64,000 nucleotides of DNA from Autumnicola tepida (GTDB lineage Bacteria > Bacteroidota > Bacteroidia > Flavobacteriales > Flavobacteriaceae), in NCBI RefSeq assembly GCF_031846485.1, contig NZ_JAVRHQ010000009.1, positions 1 through 64,000 of the forward strand. The letters are read 5' to 3'. The notes under the pieces were generated by a model. The model had not been told where the DNA came from, searched no databases, and worked only from the letters and a program-made list of their open reading frames with translations. This document shows, piece after piece, positions 50,241 to 57,897 of this stretch. The first letter of the stretch is position 1, and every line of letters starts with the position of its first letter. The position numbers were made by a program, and so were the translations under genes.

Positions 50241-51506
50241 ATGGAAGATTTACCCGTTTTTACCAATGATGCGATTGTTTTCGGATTATTAATGATTGCC
50301 CTTGGATTTGTATTTTACACTTCCTCCCAAAAATCGGGTTTCTGGAAAAAATTCTATGCGGTAGTACCGGCTTTGCTTATGTGCTACCTTATTCCGGCGA
50401 TTTTTAATTCCCTGGGATTAATAGACGATTCCACCTCCAATCTTTATTTTGTGGCCAGCCGTTATATGCTGCCAGCGGCGCTGGTATTAATGACGCTCAG
50501 CATAGATTTAAAAGCGATTTTTAACCTTGGGCCAAAGGCTTTAATCATGTTCTTTGCCGGGACTTTAGGGATTATCCTTGGTGGTCCTGTGGCGATATTA
50601 TTAATTTCTGCTGTTTCCCCGGAAACCGTTGGCGGCATGGGCCCCGATGCCATCTGGCGGGGACTCTCCACTATTGCGGGAAGCTGGATAGGCGGTGGTG
50701 CCAACCAGGCCGCCATGCTGGAAATTTACGAATACAACCCTGAACTTTATGGTGGGATGGTACTGGTTGATATTATTGTGGCCAACCTCTGGATGGCCAT
50801 TGTTCTTATGGGAATTGGCAAAAATGAAAAAATAGACAACTGGTTAAAGGCTGATAATTCTGCGATAGAAGAATTGAAGACCAAGGTTTCCAATTATGCC
50901 GCAAGCGTAACGCGCAATCCCTCCCTTGCAGATTTGATGATTTTACTCTCCCTTGCATTTGGCGCGGTAGGTTTTGCCCATTGGGGAGCAGATGGGATTT
51001 CGGCATTTCTTTCTGCTAATTTTGAAGTTTTCACCGACCCTAAAAGTGCCCTGTCCTCCTTTTCTTCAGATTTCTTCTGGATGATCACCATTGCCACTGC
51101 AATTGGGATTTTCCTCTCTTTTACGAGGTTCAAATCTTACGAAGGCGCGGGGGCGAGTAAACTGGGGAGTGTTTTTATTTATATCCTGGTGGCCACGATA
51201 GGGATGAAAATGGATTTGGGCAGCGTTCTGGACAATCCGGGATTAATTGCCATTGGCCTGGTATGGATCCTAATTCATGTAATTGTATTGTTAATTACCG
51301 CCAAACTTATCAAAGCCCCATATTTTTTTCTTGCGGTGGGCAGCCAGGCCAATGTGGGCGGAGCCGCTTCTGCGCCCGTTGTAGCCGCGGCCTTTCATCC
51401 ATCGTTAGCCACAGTTGGTGTGCTTCTTGCCGTATTTGGATATGTGGTGGGAACTTATGGTGCAATTTTGTGTACAATTTTAATGCAAATGGCTTCCGCG
51501 GGTTAG
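50241..51506 (+). CDS. DUF819 (YjcL-like) integral membrane protein
   Basis: A 421-residue multi-spanning protein of the DUF819 family, related to the auxin-efflux and gluconate-type transporter clan. Hydrophobic segments run from residue 13 to the end, with GSWIGGGANQAAM, the conserved GGANQ motif, AIFNLGPKALIMFFAGTLGII, and AVGSQANVGGAASAPVVAAAFHPSLATVG near the C-terminus. Starts at 50241 (MEDLPVFTNDA); an upstream ATG-less extension reading PPQLQF has no family match. Substrate not assignable. Gene order places it after the HAD phosphatase. Confidence 0.85.
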   Translation: MEDLPVFTNDAIVFGLLMIALGFVFYTSSQKSGFWKKFYAVVPALLMCYLIPAIFNSLGLIDDSTSNLYFVASRYMLPAALVLMTLSIDLKAIFNLGPKALIMFFAGTLGIILGGPVAILLISAVSPETVGGMGPDAIWRGLSTIAGSWIGGGANQAAMLEIYEYNPELYGGMVLVDIIVANLWMAIVLMGIGKNEKIDNWLKADNSAIEELKTKVSNYAASVTRNPSLADLMILLSLAFGAVGFAHWGADGISAFLSANFEVFTDPKSALSSFSSDFFWMITIATAIGIFLSFTRFKSYEGAGASKLGSVFIYILVATIGMKMDLGSVLDNPGLIAIGLVWILIHVIVLLITAKLIKAPYFFLAVGSQANVGGAASAPVVAAAFHPSLATVGVLLAVFGYVVGTYGAILCTILMQMASAG

Positions 51507-51558
51507 ATAAAAATGAAAAATTATAAGATATTTGCGCTCCAAAAATTATATTGATCAG

Positions 51559-52308
51559 ATGAAAAAACTTGGCCTTCTTTTATTATTTATGATTAGCCTT
51601 TCCGCTTGTTCCGAAAAGGAAAGCAATCTGGTGGTCAACGGAAATATTAAAGGACTTAAAAAAGGTACGGTTTTCCTTCAGAAGATCGAAGATACTGCCC
51701 TGGTGAACGTTGATTCTGTACAAATTGACGGAGACCCTCAGTTTGTTCTGGAAACCTATATCGATAGTCCGCAGATGATGTATTTGTACCTGGAAAAGGT
51801 AGATAATTCAGAGTATGACGACCGGCTGGATTTTTTCGCTGATAAAGGCCAGGTAAATATTACCACAAGCCTTGAAAAATTTGAAACCGCTGCAAAAATT
51901 GTTGGTTCCAAAAACCAGGAAAAGCTGATGGAATACCGCAAAATGATGAAGCGTTTTAATGACAGTAACCTGGACCTGATAAAAGCCAATTTTGAGGCGC
52001 AACAGGCACAGGACGAGGAAAAGCTTATGGAAATAGACCAGCAATATGATAAACTTCTCAGGAGGAAATACCTTTACACTGTAAATTTTGCCATAAACAA
52101 TAAAGACCTGGAAATCGCTCCATATCTGGCCCTTTCAGAAGTTTTTGATGCCAATATCAAGTACCTGGACACCATCTACAATTCCCTGGATAAAAGGGTA
52201 AAAAAATCCATGTATGGTGAAGATTTAAAGCGCTTCCTGAAAGAAAGAAGAAAAGAAGAGCAACTTCAGGAAGAAGTTGAGGAAGAATACGCTGAAGAGA
52301 ATTCCTGA
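51559..52308 (+). CDS. DUF4369 lipoprotein
   Basis: A 249-residue exported lipoprotein. Signal MKKLGLLLLFMISLSAC ends in the lipobox with Cys17. The N-terminal DUF4369 domain covers about 26-115 (LVVNGNIKGLKKGTVFLQKIEDTALVNVDSVQIDGD and FFADKGQVNITTSLEKF), a small beta-rich domain found before thioredoxin domains; here no thioredoxin domain follows, only a helical, acidic C-terminal part with EEEYAEENS tail. ATG at 51559 is chosen over 51532 because it begins the signal. Bacteroidota-specific; function unknown. Confidence 0.82.
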   Translation: MKKLGLLLLFMISLSACSEKESNLVVNGNIKGLKKGTVFLQKIEDTALVNVDSVQIDGDPQFVLETYIDSPQMMYLYLEKVDNSEYDDRLDFFADKGQVNITTSLEKFETAAKIVGSKNQEKLMEYRKMMKRFNDSNLDLIKANFEAQQAQDEEKLMEIDQQYDKLLRRKYLYTVNFAINNKDLEIAPYLALSEVFDANIKYLDTIYNSLDKRVKKSMYGEDLKRFLKERRKEEQLQEEVEEEYAEENS

Positions 52309-52374
52309 TCAGCTTTTCTTTCACAGGTTTATCCTCTCCCTGCTATAGCTTTTAATATTTCTTTAAACCAATTG

Positions 52375-52409
52375 GCCTGTCATTTCCCTAAATTTGGGAA
52401 AAGACAGGC
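52375..52409 (+). promoter_or_regulatory. Long inverted repeat overlapping the mqo -7 element
   Basis: GCCTGTC (52375-52381) and TTTCCC (52383-52388) mirror GGGAAA (52396-52401) and GACAGGC (52403-52409), one mismatch inside, loop of 7. TAAATTTG at 52389-52396 matches TAnnTTTG exactly and sits in the loop and start of the right arm. The mqo ATG (52411) follows after one base, so this looks like an operator over the promoter or a start-proximal hairpin. Confidence 0.55.
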
Positions 52410-52410
52410 T

Positions 52411-53916
52411 ATGACTTCCAATATTACCACTGAGAAAGATTATGATCTTATCTGTATAGGCGGCGGGATTATGAGTGCCACCCTCTCGCTTATGCTGAAA
52501 ATGATCGAACCAGACAGCAAAATTGTTATTTTCGAAAGGCTTGAAAAAGTAGCCGAAGAAAGTTCTGAAGCCTGGAACAACGCAGGAACAGGACATTCCG
52601 CTTTATGTGAGCTAAACTATACTCCTGAACGTGAAGACGGGAGCATAGACATTTCTAAAGCCATTAAAATTTTTGAACAATTTGAAACCACCAAACAATT
52701 CTGGTCTCACCTTGTGCAAAAAGGCTTAATACAGGATCCAAAGAATTTTCTCAGATCGGTTCCCCACCATAGTTGGGTGCGGGGCGAGGATGATGTGGAA
52801 TTTCTTAGAAAGAGGTTTGAAGCCATGAAATCCCACCCTCTTTTTAAAACCATGCAATTTTCTGAAGATTTCCCAACCCTGCGCAAGTGGTTTCCACTTA
52901 TTATGAAGGACCGCAGCGAAGACGAAAAACTAGCCGCGACAAGAATGGAAATTGGTACAGAAGTGAATTTTGGAAAACTTACCGAATACTACTACAAAAT
53001 CCTCGAAACCGAATTTGATGTACCGGTACTGCGAAATCATGAGGTTTTAGATGTAGATCCAGATGAAGAACTGGAATGGACGGTGGAAGTCAAAGATTTA
53101 AATTCCGGAGAGAAAAAGTATTACGACGGGATCCATGTTTTTATTGGTGCAGGTGGGGGTGCTTTGCCGCTTTTACAAAAAGTGGAAATTAAAGAAAAGT
53201 CAGGCTATGGTGGTTTTCCCGTAAGCGGTCAATGGCTTTTCTGTAAAAATCCGGAAGTAATTAAAGAACACAATGCCAAAGTATACAGCAAAGCCGGGCC
53301 AGATGCGCCTCCTATGTCTACCCCCCATCTGGACACAAGGTACATCAATGGCAAAAAGGAATTGCTGTTTGGGCCATTCGCAGGTTTTAGCACTAAATTT
53401 CTTAAAGAAGGATCAAAAATGGACCTCCCAAAATCTATAAGACTGGATAATATCCCTTCTATGTGGGGCGTGTTCTGGCATAATTTACCACTTACCAAAT
53501 ACCTTATCAAACAGGTTACTATGGGGCACAAAGAGCGCATGGAAGATTTGCGGGTATTTGTAAAGGAAGCAAAATCGGAGGACTGGGAGCTACGCATCGC
53601 CGGCCAAAGGGTCCAGATCATTAAAAGGGACAAAAAAGAAGGCGGAGTTCTGGAATTTGGGACGGACGTAGTACATAGCAACGATGGAACAGTAACCGCT
53701 CTACTTGGCGCATCTCCGGGGGCTTCAGTAGCCGTGCCTATTATGATAGATGTCTTGAAAATTGCCTTTCCTGAAAAAATAAAATCGGAGGCCTGGAAAA
53801 AGAAACTTAGCGAAATGATCCCGATGTGGGACAGGAATATTCAGGACCACCTGGAGGAATTTAAAAAGGTTCAGGCAAATTCTTCTGAAAAATTGAAACT
53901 TGAGGTATTGCACTAG
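52411..53916 (+). CDS. mqo: Malate:quinone oxidoreductase
   Basis: Membrane-peripheral FAD enzyme that oxidises malate and passes electrons to the quinone pool (menaquinone here), bypassing NAD malate dehydrogenase. The 501 residues carry the FAD Rossmann DYDLICIGGGIMSAT near the N-terminus, SSEAWNNAGTGHSALCELNYTP, FIGAGGGALPLLQ, GGFPVSGQWLFC and GTVTALLGASPGASVAVPIM near the C-terminus, all diagnostic for Mqo. ATG 52411 (MTSNITTEKDYDLI) fits the family; an upstream start would include the palindrome. Terminator at 53944. Confidence 0.95.
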   Translation: MTSNITTEKDYDLICIGGGIMSATLSLMLKMIEPDSKIVIFERLEKVAEESSEAWNNAGTGHSALCELNYTPEREDGSIDISKAIKIFEQFETTKQFWSHLVQKGLIQDPKNFLRSVPHHSWVRGEDDVEFLRKRFEAMKSHPLFKTMQFSEDFPTLRKWFPLIMKDRSEDEKLAATRMEIGTEVNFGKLTEYYYKILETEFDVPVLRNHEVLDVDPDEELEWTVEVKDLNSGEKKYYDGIHVFIGAGGGALPLLQKVEIKEKSGYGGFPVSGQWLFCKNPEVIKEHNAKVYSKAGPDAPPMSTPHLDTRYINGKKELLFGPFAGFSTKFLKEGSKMDLPKSIRLDNIPSMWGVFWHNLPLTKYLIKQVTMGHKERMEDLRVFVKEAKSEDWELRIAGQRVQIIKRDKKEGGVLEFGTDVVHSNDGTVTALLGASPGASVAVPIMIDVLKIAFPEKIKSEAWKKKLSEMIPMWDRNIQDHLEEFKKVQANSSEKLKLEVLH

Positions 53917-53943
53917 GAATAGAGAAGTTGACCGAATTATAGT

Positions 53944-53977
53944 CCTACAGGTTTTAAAAACCTGTGAGGTCTTTTTT
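53944..53977 (+). terminator. Palindromic terminator of mqo
   Basis: CCTACAGGTTTTAAAAACCTGTGAGG forms a stem of ACAGGTTTT type with TCTTTTTT following. The core resembles the hairpin at 62683-62713, both variants of an AACCTCACAGG / CCTGTGAGGTT palindrome. Confidence 0.8.
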
Positions 53978-54068
53978 CCAAGAGCCGAAGGCTTCCCATC
54001 CCAAATAATAATTAAAAAAAACCTCTGCTAAACGGAAAGGTTCCAAACAAGAGCCGATAGAGGGACTC
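53978..54068. repeat. Decayed copies of the tRNA-Thr 3' end
   Basis: A 21-bp stretch at 54048-54068 (CAAGAGCCGATAGAGGGACTC) is identical to the tRNA-Thr 3' end at 54167-54187, including the base beyond it. An 11-bp piece CCAAGAGCCGA recurs at 53978-53988. Each copy follows an AACCT-type hairpin like the terminator next to the intact gene. Between 54069 and 54133 is a stretch beginning CCCTTCGACTTCGGC that looks like an intergenic repeat. The rest of the gap between mqo and the tRNA holds no gene. Confidence 0.8.
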
Positions 54069-54133
54069 CCTTCGACTTCGGCTGCAAAAACTGCCTTCGC
54101 TCAGGATAAACTTCTCGTCCCTTTCAAATTTCC

Positions 54134-54163
54134 ATAAAAAAACCTCTCAAAATGAGAGGTTTT
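54134..54163 (-). terminator. Intrinsic terminator of tRNA-Thr
   Basis: Perfect 9-bp stem AACCTCTCA / TGAGAGGTT (54141-54149 and 54153-54161) followed on the minus strand by a run of T, directly downstream of the tRNA 3' end. Confidence 0.85.
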
Positions 54164-54170
54164 AACCAAG

Positions 54171-54244
54171 AGCCGATAGAGGGACTCGAACCCACGACCT
54201 GCTGATTACAAATCAGCTGCTCTAGCCAGCTGAGCTACATCGGC
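54171..54244 (-). tRNA. tRNA-Thr (anticodon TGT)
   Basis: Minus-strand cloverleaf: acceptor GCCGATG paired with TATCGGC (last pair G-U), D-arm GCTC...GAGC, anticodon stem GCTGA / TCAGC with loop TTTGTAA giving anticodon TGT, variable AGGTC, T-arm GTGGG-TTCGAGT-CCCTC with one U-U mismatch. The 3' CCA is not encoded. 74 nt including the discriminator base. Confidence 0.93.
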
Positions 54245-54251
54245 AAAAAAA

Positions 54252-54518
54252 TTATAAAGCGTTTACTTTTTCTACTAAAGCTTCAGCTTTGGTTTCAAAT
54301 TCTTTATTTACTTCTTTAAAATGTTGTTTTTTATTCTCAACATTTCTTTTATTGATCTTTGCTATCAACTCGTCAAAGGTCGCTATCGCCTCATCAACAA
54401 TAGCTTCAGATTTTGCAGGATCTTCCTTAGGATTTGCAGCCTGGTGAAGGTATGCCGCGTCAATAATATCCCCCAGCACATTGTTCACATCCCTTTTTAA
54501 AACTCTTTTACTTGCCAT
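54252..54518 (-). CDS. Conserved small protein of unknown function
   Basis: An 88-residue helical, charged protein from ATG 54518 (MASKRVLKRDVNNVLGDIIDAAYLH). Contains EDPAKSEAIVDEAIATFDELIAKIN and ends EALVEKVNAL. No membrane segment and no recognised domain; similar proteins occur in Flavobacteriaceae, from memory. It is 79 bp downstream of bcp and 8 bp upstream of tRNA-Thr on the same strand. The extension from 54527 (MIV) is less likely. Confidence 0.7.
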   Translation of the reverse strand: MASKRVLKRDVNNVLGDIIDAAYLHQAANPKEDPAKSEAIVDEAIATFDELIAKINKRNVENKKQHFKEVNKEFETKAEALVEKVNAL

Positions 54519-54597
54519 AACAATCAAATTTCCGGCTGCGAATTTAATCTATTTTTCATTACGCGCCGAAAAAGTAAATCAGAAATTTTTAAAAATT

Positions 54598-55053
54598 TTA
54601 TTTCATCTTCTCCAGGGCAGTCAGAGCTTCGGGGATATGCCTCGTGGCATTCATACTGTTAAACCTGTATTTTAGCATTCCCTGCATATCAAAAACAAAG
54701 GTTTCCCTACCGGGAACCATCCCTAAAAGGTTTGGCTTCACTCCAAACAGCTCCCTTGCCTTCTTATCTTTATCTGAAAGCATGATAAAAGGCAGGTCGT
54801 ATTTCTCTATAAACTTCGCATGTGAGCCTTCAGAATCTGAGCTTATTCCTATAACCTCTGCCCCCAGTTTTTTAAACTCTTCGTACTGATCGCGAAAAGA
54901 ACAGGCTTGTTTGGTACAGCCGGGAGTAAAATCCTTGGGATAAAAATAAACCACAAACGGCTGTACTCCTTTTAAAGAGGAAAAATCGAATATTTTCCCA
55001 TGCTGGTCCTTCAGCTCAATATCGGGTATGCTGTCTCCAATCTTTAATGCCAT
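54598..55053 (-). CDS. bcp: Thioredoxin-dependent peroxiredoxin (BCP type)
   Basis: Thiol peroxidase of 151 residues that reduces hydrogen and organic peroxides using thioredoxin. The peroxidatic Cys46 and resolving Cys51 sit in FTPGCTKQACSFRD, the alpha-type BCP arrangement with a four-residue gap. FYPKDFTPG, GISSDSEGSH and AKFIEKYDLPF are further family blocks. Start MALKIGDSIPDIEL. One base from the queD stop, so it is in an operon with idi and queD. Confidence 0.94.
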   Translation of the reverse strand: MALKIGDSIPDIELKDQHGKIFDFSSLKGVQPFVVYFYPKDFTPGCTKQACSFRDQYEEFKKLGAEVIGISSDSEGSHAKFIEKYDLPFIMLSDKDKKARELFGVKPNLLGMVPGRETFVFDMQGMLKYRFNSMNATRHIPEALTALEKMK

Positions 55054-55054
55054 T

Positions 55055-55465
55055 TTATTCGCCTTTATAGGTTACGAAATTACGCGGGGTCTCATAGAGG
55101 GTAACGGCAAGTTCCAGGTTTTCCCTAAGTTCCTTTCGCAGTTTTTTCCAGATCACCACCGCGATATTTTCAGCCGTGGGGTTCAAGTGTTTAAATTCCT
55201 CTACCTCTACATTAAGATTTTTGTGGTCAAAAGCCTGCTCCACCTTTTCATAAATTAAATCTTTCAGGATTTTGAGGTCCATCACAAACCCGGTTTCGGG
55301 ATCTACCTCTCCTGTAACAGATACGGTAAGTTCATAATTATGCCCATGATAATTGGGATTGCTGCATTTGCCAAAAACCGCTTCGTTCCGGGCATCGCCC
55401 CATTCCTTTTTAAAAAGCCGGTGCGCCGCATTAAAATGTGCTTTTCTATGTACGGTTAACCTCAT
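55055..55465 (-). CDS. queD: 6-Carboxytetrahydropterin synthase / PTPS family
   Basis: A 136-residue zinc enzyme of the queuosine pathway that converts dihydroneopterin triphosphate to 6-carboxytetrahydropterin. Zinc ligands are His15, His40 and His42 (FNAAHRL and NPNYHGHNY), with catalytic Cys34 in GKCSNPN. The NPNYHGHN spelling is like eukaryotic PTPS as well as QueD, so the exact pterin product is uncertain. Remaining catalytic His is in FDHKNLN and Glu in NPTAENIA. First four bases overlap idi. Confidence 0.9.
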   Translation of the reverse strand: MRLTVHRKAHFNAAHRLFKKEWGDARNEAVFGKCSNPNYHGHNYELTVSVTGEVDPETGFVMDLKILKDLIYEKVEQAFDHKNLNVEVEEFKHLNPTAENIAVVIWKKLRKELRENLELAVTLYETPRNFVTYKGE

Positions 55466-55980
55466 GCCTTTATGTGGGAATAGTATTTATCAAAAATAAT
55501 TTTAAACCATTCGGTATAAATATCGGGATTCTGTTTCATATCTTCTTCAACATCTTCCAGGGAGATCCATTTCCAGTCGGCTACCTCATCAGGATTTAAA
55601 TCAGGCTGCCCTTCAAACTGGCCCACAAGAATGTGGTCAAATTCATGTTCAGTAAGGCCATTATCAAAAGGAGCCTTATAAATAAAAGAAATAGTGTCCT
55701 TCAAATCTGTAGAGAAACCCATTTCTTCCTGTAATCTTCTTTTTCCCGCTTCAATGTTGGTTTCCCCTTCCCGCTGGTGGCTACAGCAGGTATTGGTCCA
55801 TAATCCCGGCGAATGGTATTTGGTAAGGGCTCGCTGCTGGATCATGAGCTCGTTCTTATCATTAAAAACAAATACTGAAAATGCCCTGTGCAGCAGCGCT
55901 TTTTCATGAGCCTCAATTTTTTCCATCAGGCCTATTTGTTCATCTGCTTCGTTGACTAATATTACCTTTTCCTTTGTCAT
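55462..55980 (-). CDS. idi: Isopentenyl-diphosphate delta-isomerase (type 1)
   Basis: Nudix-fold enzyme of 172 residues that interconverts IPP and DMAPP, feeding isoprenoids such as the menaquinone tail. From ATG 55980 (MTKEKVILVNEADEQIG). Catalytic Cys66 in NTCCSH, metal ligands His31 (HRAFSVFVFND) and His68, nudix box RRLQEEMGF, and Glu near EHEFDHILVGQ. The upstream start at 56034 would add 18 residues without a match. Head of the idi-queD-bcp operon with a TAAATTTG element 40 bp upstream. Confidence 0.93.
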   Translation of the reverse strand: MTKEKVILVNEADEQIGLMEKIEAHEKALLHRAFSVFVFNDKNELMIQQRALTKYHSPGLWTNTCCSHQREGETNIEAGKRRLQEEMGFSTDLKDTISFIYKAPFDNGLTEHEFDHILVGQFEGQPDLNPDEVADWKWISLEDVEEDMKQNPDIYTEWFKIIFDKYYSHIKA

Positions 55981-56019
55981 TTTTTTCCCTCTGAAGGGTT
56001 TATCATCCCTGTAAAGCAG

Positions 56020-56027
56020 CAAATTTA
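56020..56027 (-). promoter_or_regulatory. -7 element of the idi operon
   Basis: On the minus strand TAAATTTG fits TAnnTTTG exactly, giving a leader near 33 nt to the idi ATG. Confidence 0.5.
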
Positions 56028-56131
56028 AGATCAATATGCGACATAATTCCTGCTGTATCCGGGGATTTTGATTAAGAAATCAAATGTACAAAATAGGCGC
56101 TGGGTTTCCCAAATTTGTTTGCCAGCCGTAT

Positions 56132-57751
56132 TTACTTTGTGCTTTGTTTAAGTTTAGCGGAATACACGCGGCAGTCTACAGACAATATAAATTCTGAGCG
56201 GCGGTTTACCTCATGCTTCTTCTCACTACAGGGAATCCCGTTGATACATTCGTTCAAAACTTCGGTTTCTCCATAGCCGCGGCCCGAGATCCTTTTCGCC
56301 CTTATCCCATGATTTACCAGATAGTTAATAGTGGCTTCCACACGATCTTCAGATAATTTGAGATTATAAATATCGTCTGCCCGGCAATCTGTATGGGAGC
56401 GAATGTCCAGGAGCAGCTCAGGAAATTCCTTCATGAATTTTACAATCCGGTCCAGTTCCTCTTTGGCTTCTGCCCTTATTTCAGCCTTGTCGAGATCAAA
56501 AAGGATATTTCTTAGTTGCATCAGCTTTGCCAGGTCATCCCCCACCCTGGCCGCAACAATAGATTCACCCGAAGCATTGTCTTCAAACTTAATAATATTT
56601 TCCCGGCGTTTTATTTCCGCAGCATAGAAACTCCAGTTAAAGAACGCGCGCATTGCCGCGACATTAGCTTCCTTATCGCCATAAATGCTATGCGCTGCCT
56701 GGTACATTACCAGTCCGTTATCTGGATTATCGAAGCCATGGCCATATACAACAACCGCAGCTTCTCCTTTAGTAAGTTCGGGATTATCAGGTGCCGACTC
56801 ATCAACCACTATTTTCCTGGTCCCTGGCCGCCACAAATTAATAGCCTTTGGGTAAAAAACACGTTCAGATCCATTGAGATGAGCCTCATCACAACTGCCC
56901 ATGTATTGTGAAACGGGATCTGCCGGCAACCTGTGGGTATAGGGCGGCGTGGCGTGGCGGTGTTCATAAAAAGGAATTAACCCGGCACTGGAAGCCCCCG
57001 CAAATCCCGAAGACAAAAAGTTGAGCTGGATTATGCCATTTTCCGTTGCTTCTGAAGGCTTCACCGGGCCCAACAGATTTTCAAGCTGACTCCCGGCATG
57101 GCAGCCTGCCCAGATCGCCCCTTTAAAATCCTGGTTCCAGTAATATAAATTTTGATGCGTGGAAAACTTTGGCTCGGCATGGGGCATTACAAAAATATCG
57201 TCGCACACCCCAAGCTCTTCAGGCGATTTCCATTGCGCACTGCTATCGCCCCCGTGAGCTTCAGCAGGGATTCCCGCAGCCTTAAAAAAAGGCAGCGCAA
57301 TATTCCCATTCTGTTTATCCAGCGTCCACTTGGGGGCTATGGAAAGCGTAGTGAAAACAGGGAGGCGCAGGTTCTTATCAGAGAAATCCCCAATAACACC
57401 TTTTTTTATCCAGCTTTCGATTCGCTGCTTTACCTGCGGGTTAATGTATGAAACCGGGATCACAAAAGTGCCGCCGCGATATTGGACGCTGTCATGAACA
57501 AAATCTATCCCGTCTTTCTTCTTTTCAGGGTTTATTACCCACTTAATTTCCACCGGCTCCTTTTCCAGAAGTTCGTAAATCAATCCATAAGGCTTTAAGG
57601 CATTGCCAAAATTTTGCGGCACAATACCCATATTGATAAGGAAGGAACCTTCGGCCACCTGCTCTTCTTCATACTGGGCAAAAAACAACCAGGGCAACAT
57701 CAAAAAGACAGCCATCGGCATAAGCAGTTTATTTTTGGCCCCAACAATCAT
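56132..57751 (-). CDS. OmpA-domain protein with a Bacteroidota surface-protein domain
   Basis: A 539-residue exported protein. The start at 57751 (MIVGAKNKLLMPMAVFLMLPWLFFAQ) gives a signal peptide; ATGs to 57853 lack one. Residues about 35-410 read INMGIVPQNFGNALKPYGLIYELL, RGGTFVIPVSYI, TLSIAPKWTLDKQNGNIALPF, DIFVMPHAEPKFSTHQNLYYWN and GAIWAGCHAGSQLENLL, a domain I recall from large Bacteroidota surface and gliding-type proteins. A C-terminal OmpA domain (about 420-530) has DIRSHTDCRADD, LSEDRVEATINYLVNHG and GRGYGET. Divergent from prfC. Confidence 0.82.
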   Translation of the reverse strand: MIVGAKNKLLMPMAVFLMLPWLFFAQYEEEQVAEGSFLINMGIVPQNFGNALKPYGLIYELLEKEPVEIKWVINPEKKKDGIDFVHDSVQYRGGTFVIPVSYINPQVKQRIESWIKKGVIGDFSDKNLRLPVFTTLSIAPKWTLDKQNGNIALPFFKAAGIPAEAHGGDSSAQWKSPEELGVCDDIFVMPHAEPKFSTHQNLYYWNQDFKGAIWAGCHAGSQLENLLGPVKPSEATENGIIQLNFLSSGFAGASSAGLIPFYEHRHATPPYTHRLPADPVSQYMGSCDEAHLNGSERVFYPKAINLWRPGTRKIVVDESAPDNPELTKGEAAVVVYGHGFDNPDNGLVMYQAAHSIYGDKEANVAAMRAFFNWSFYAAEIKRRENIIKFEDNASGESIVAARVGDDLAKLMQLRNILFDLDKAEIRAEAKEELDRIVKFMKEFPELLLDIRSHTDCRADDIYNLKLSEDRVEATINYLVNHGIRAKRISGRGYGETEVLNECINGIPCSEKKHEVNRRSEFILSVDCRVYSAKLKQSTK

Positions 57752-57871
57752 AAACTTCTTTCTTAGGCTTAAGTTACGAACTTTGTGGGAAAGAGGTCTT
57801 ACCGCCGGAATGCCTTTGTTCAGCAAAAGAATTTTCATTATCCGCCACATCAAAATTCCTCAAAATAATAG

Positions 57872-57879
57872 TACTTTTG
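57872..57879 (+). promoter_or_regulatory. -7 element of prfC
   Basis: TACTTTTG fits TAnnTTTG exactly, 19 bp before the prfC ATG at 57898; an ACGAGGA sits just before the start codon as a possible ribosome-binding site. Confidence 0.5.
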
Positions 57880-57897
57880 CGCTTCAAATTACGAGGA

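Noticed and set aside
53978..54187. Direct repeat read as attL/attR of an integrated element
   Set aside because: No integrase, phage or plasmid gene lies between or beside the copies, and only 119 bp separates them, so an intact element is absent; kept only as a scar or tRNA remnant.
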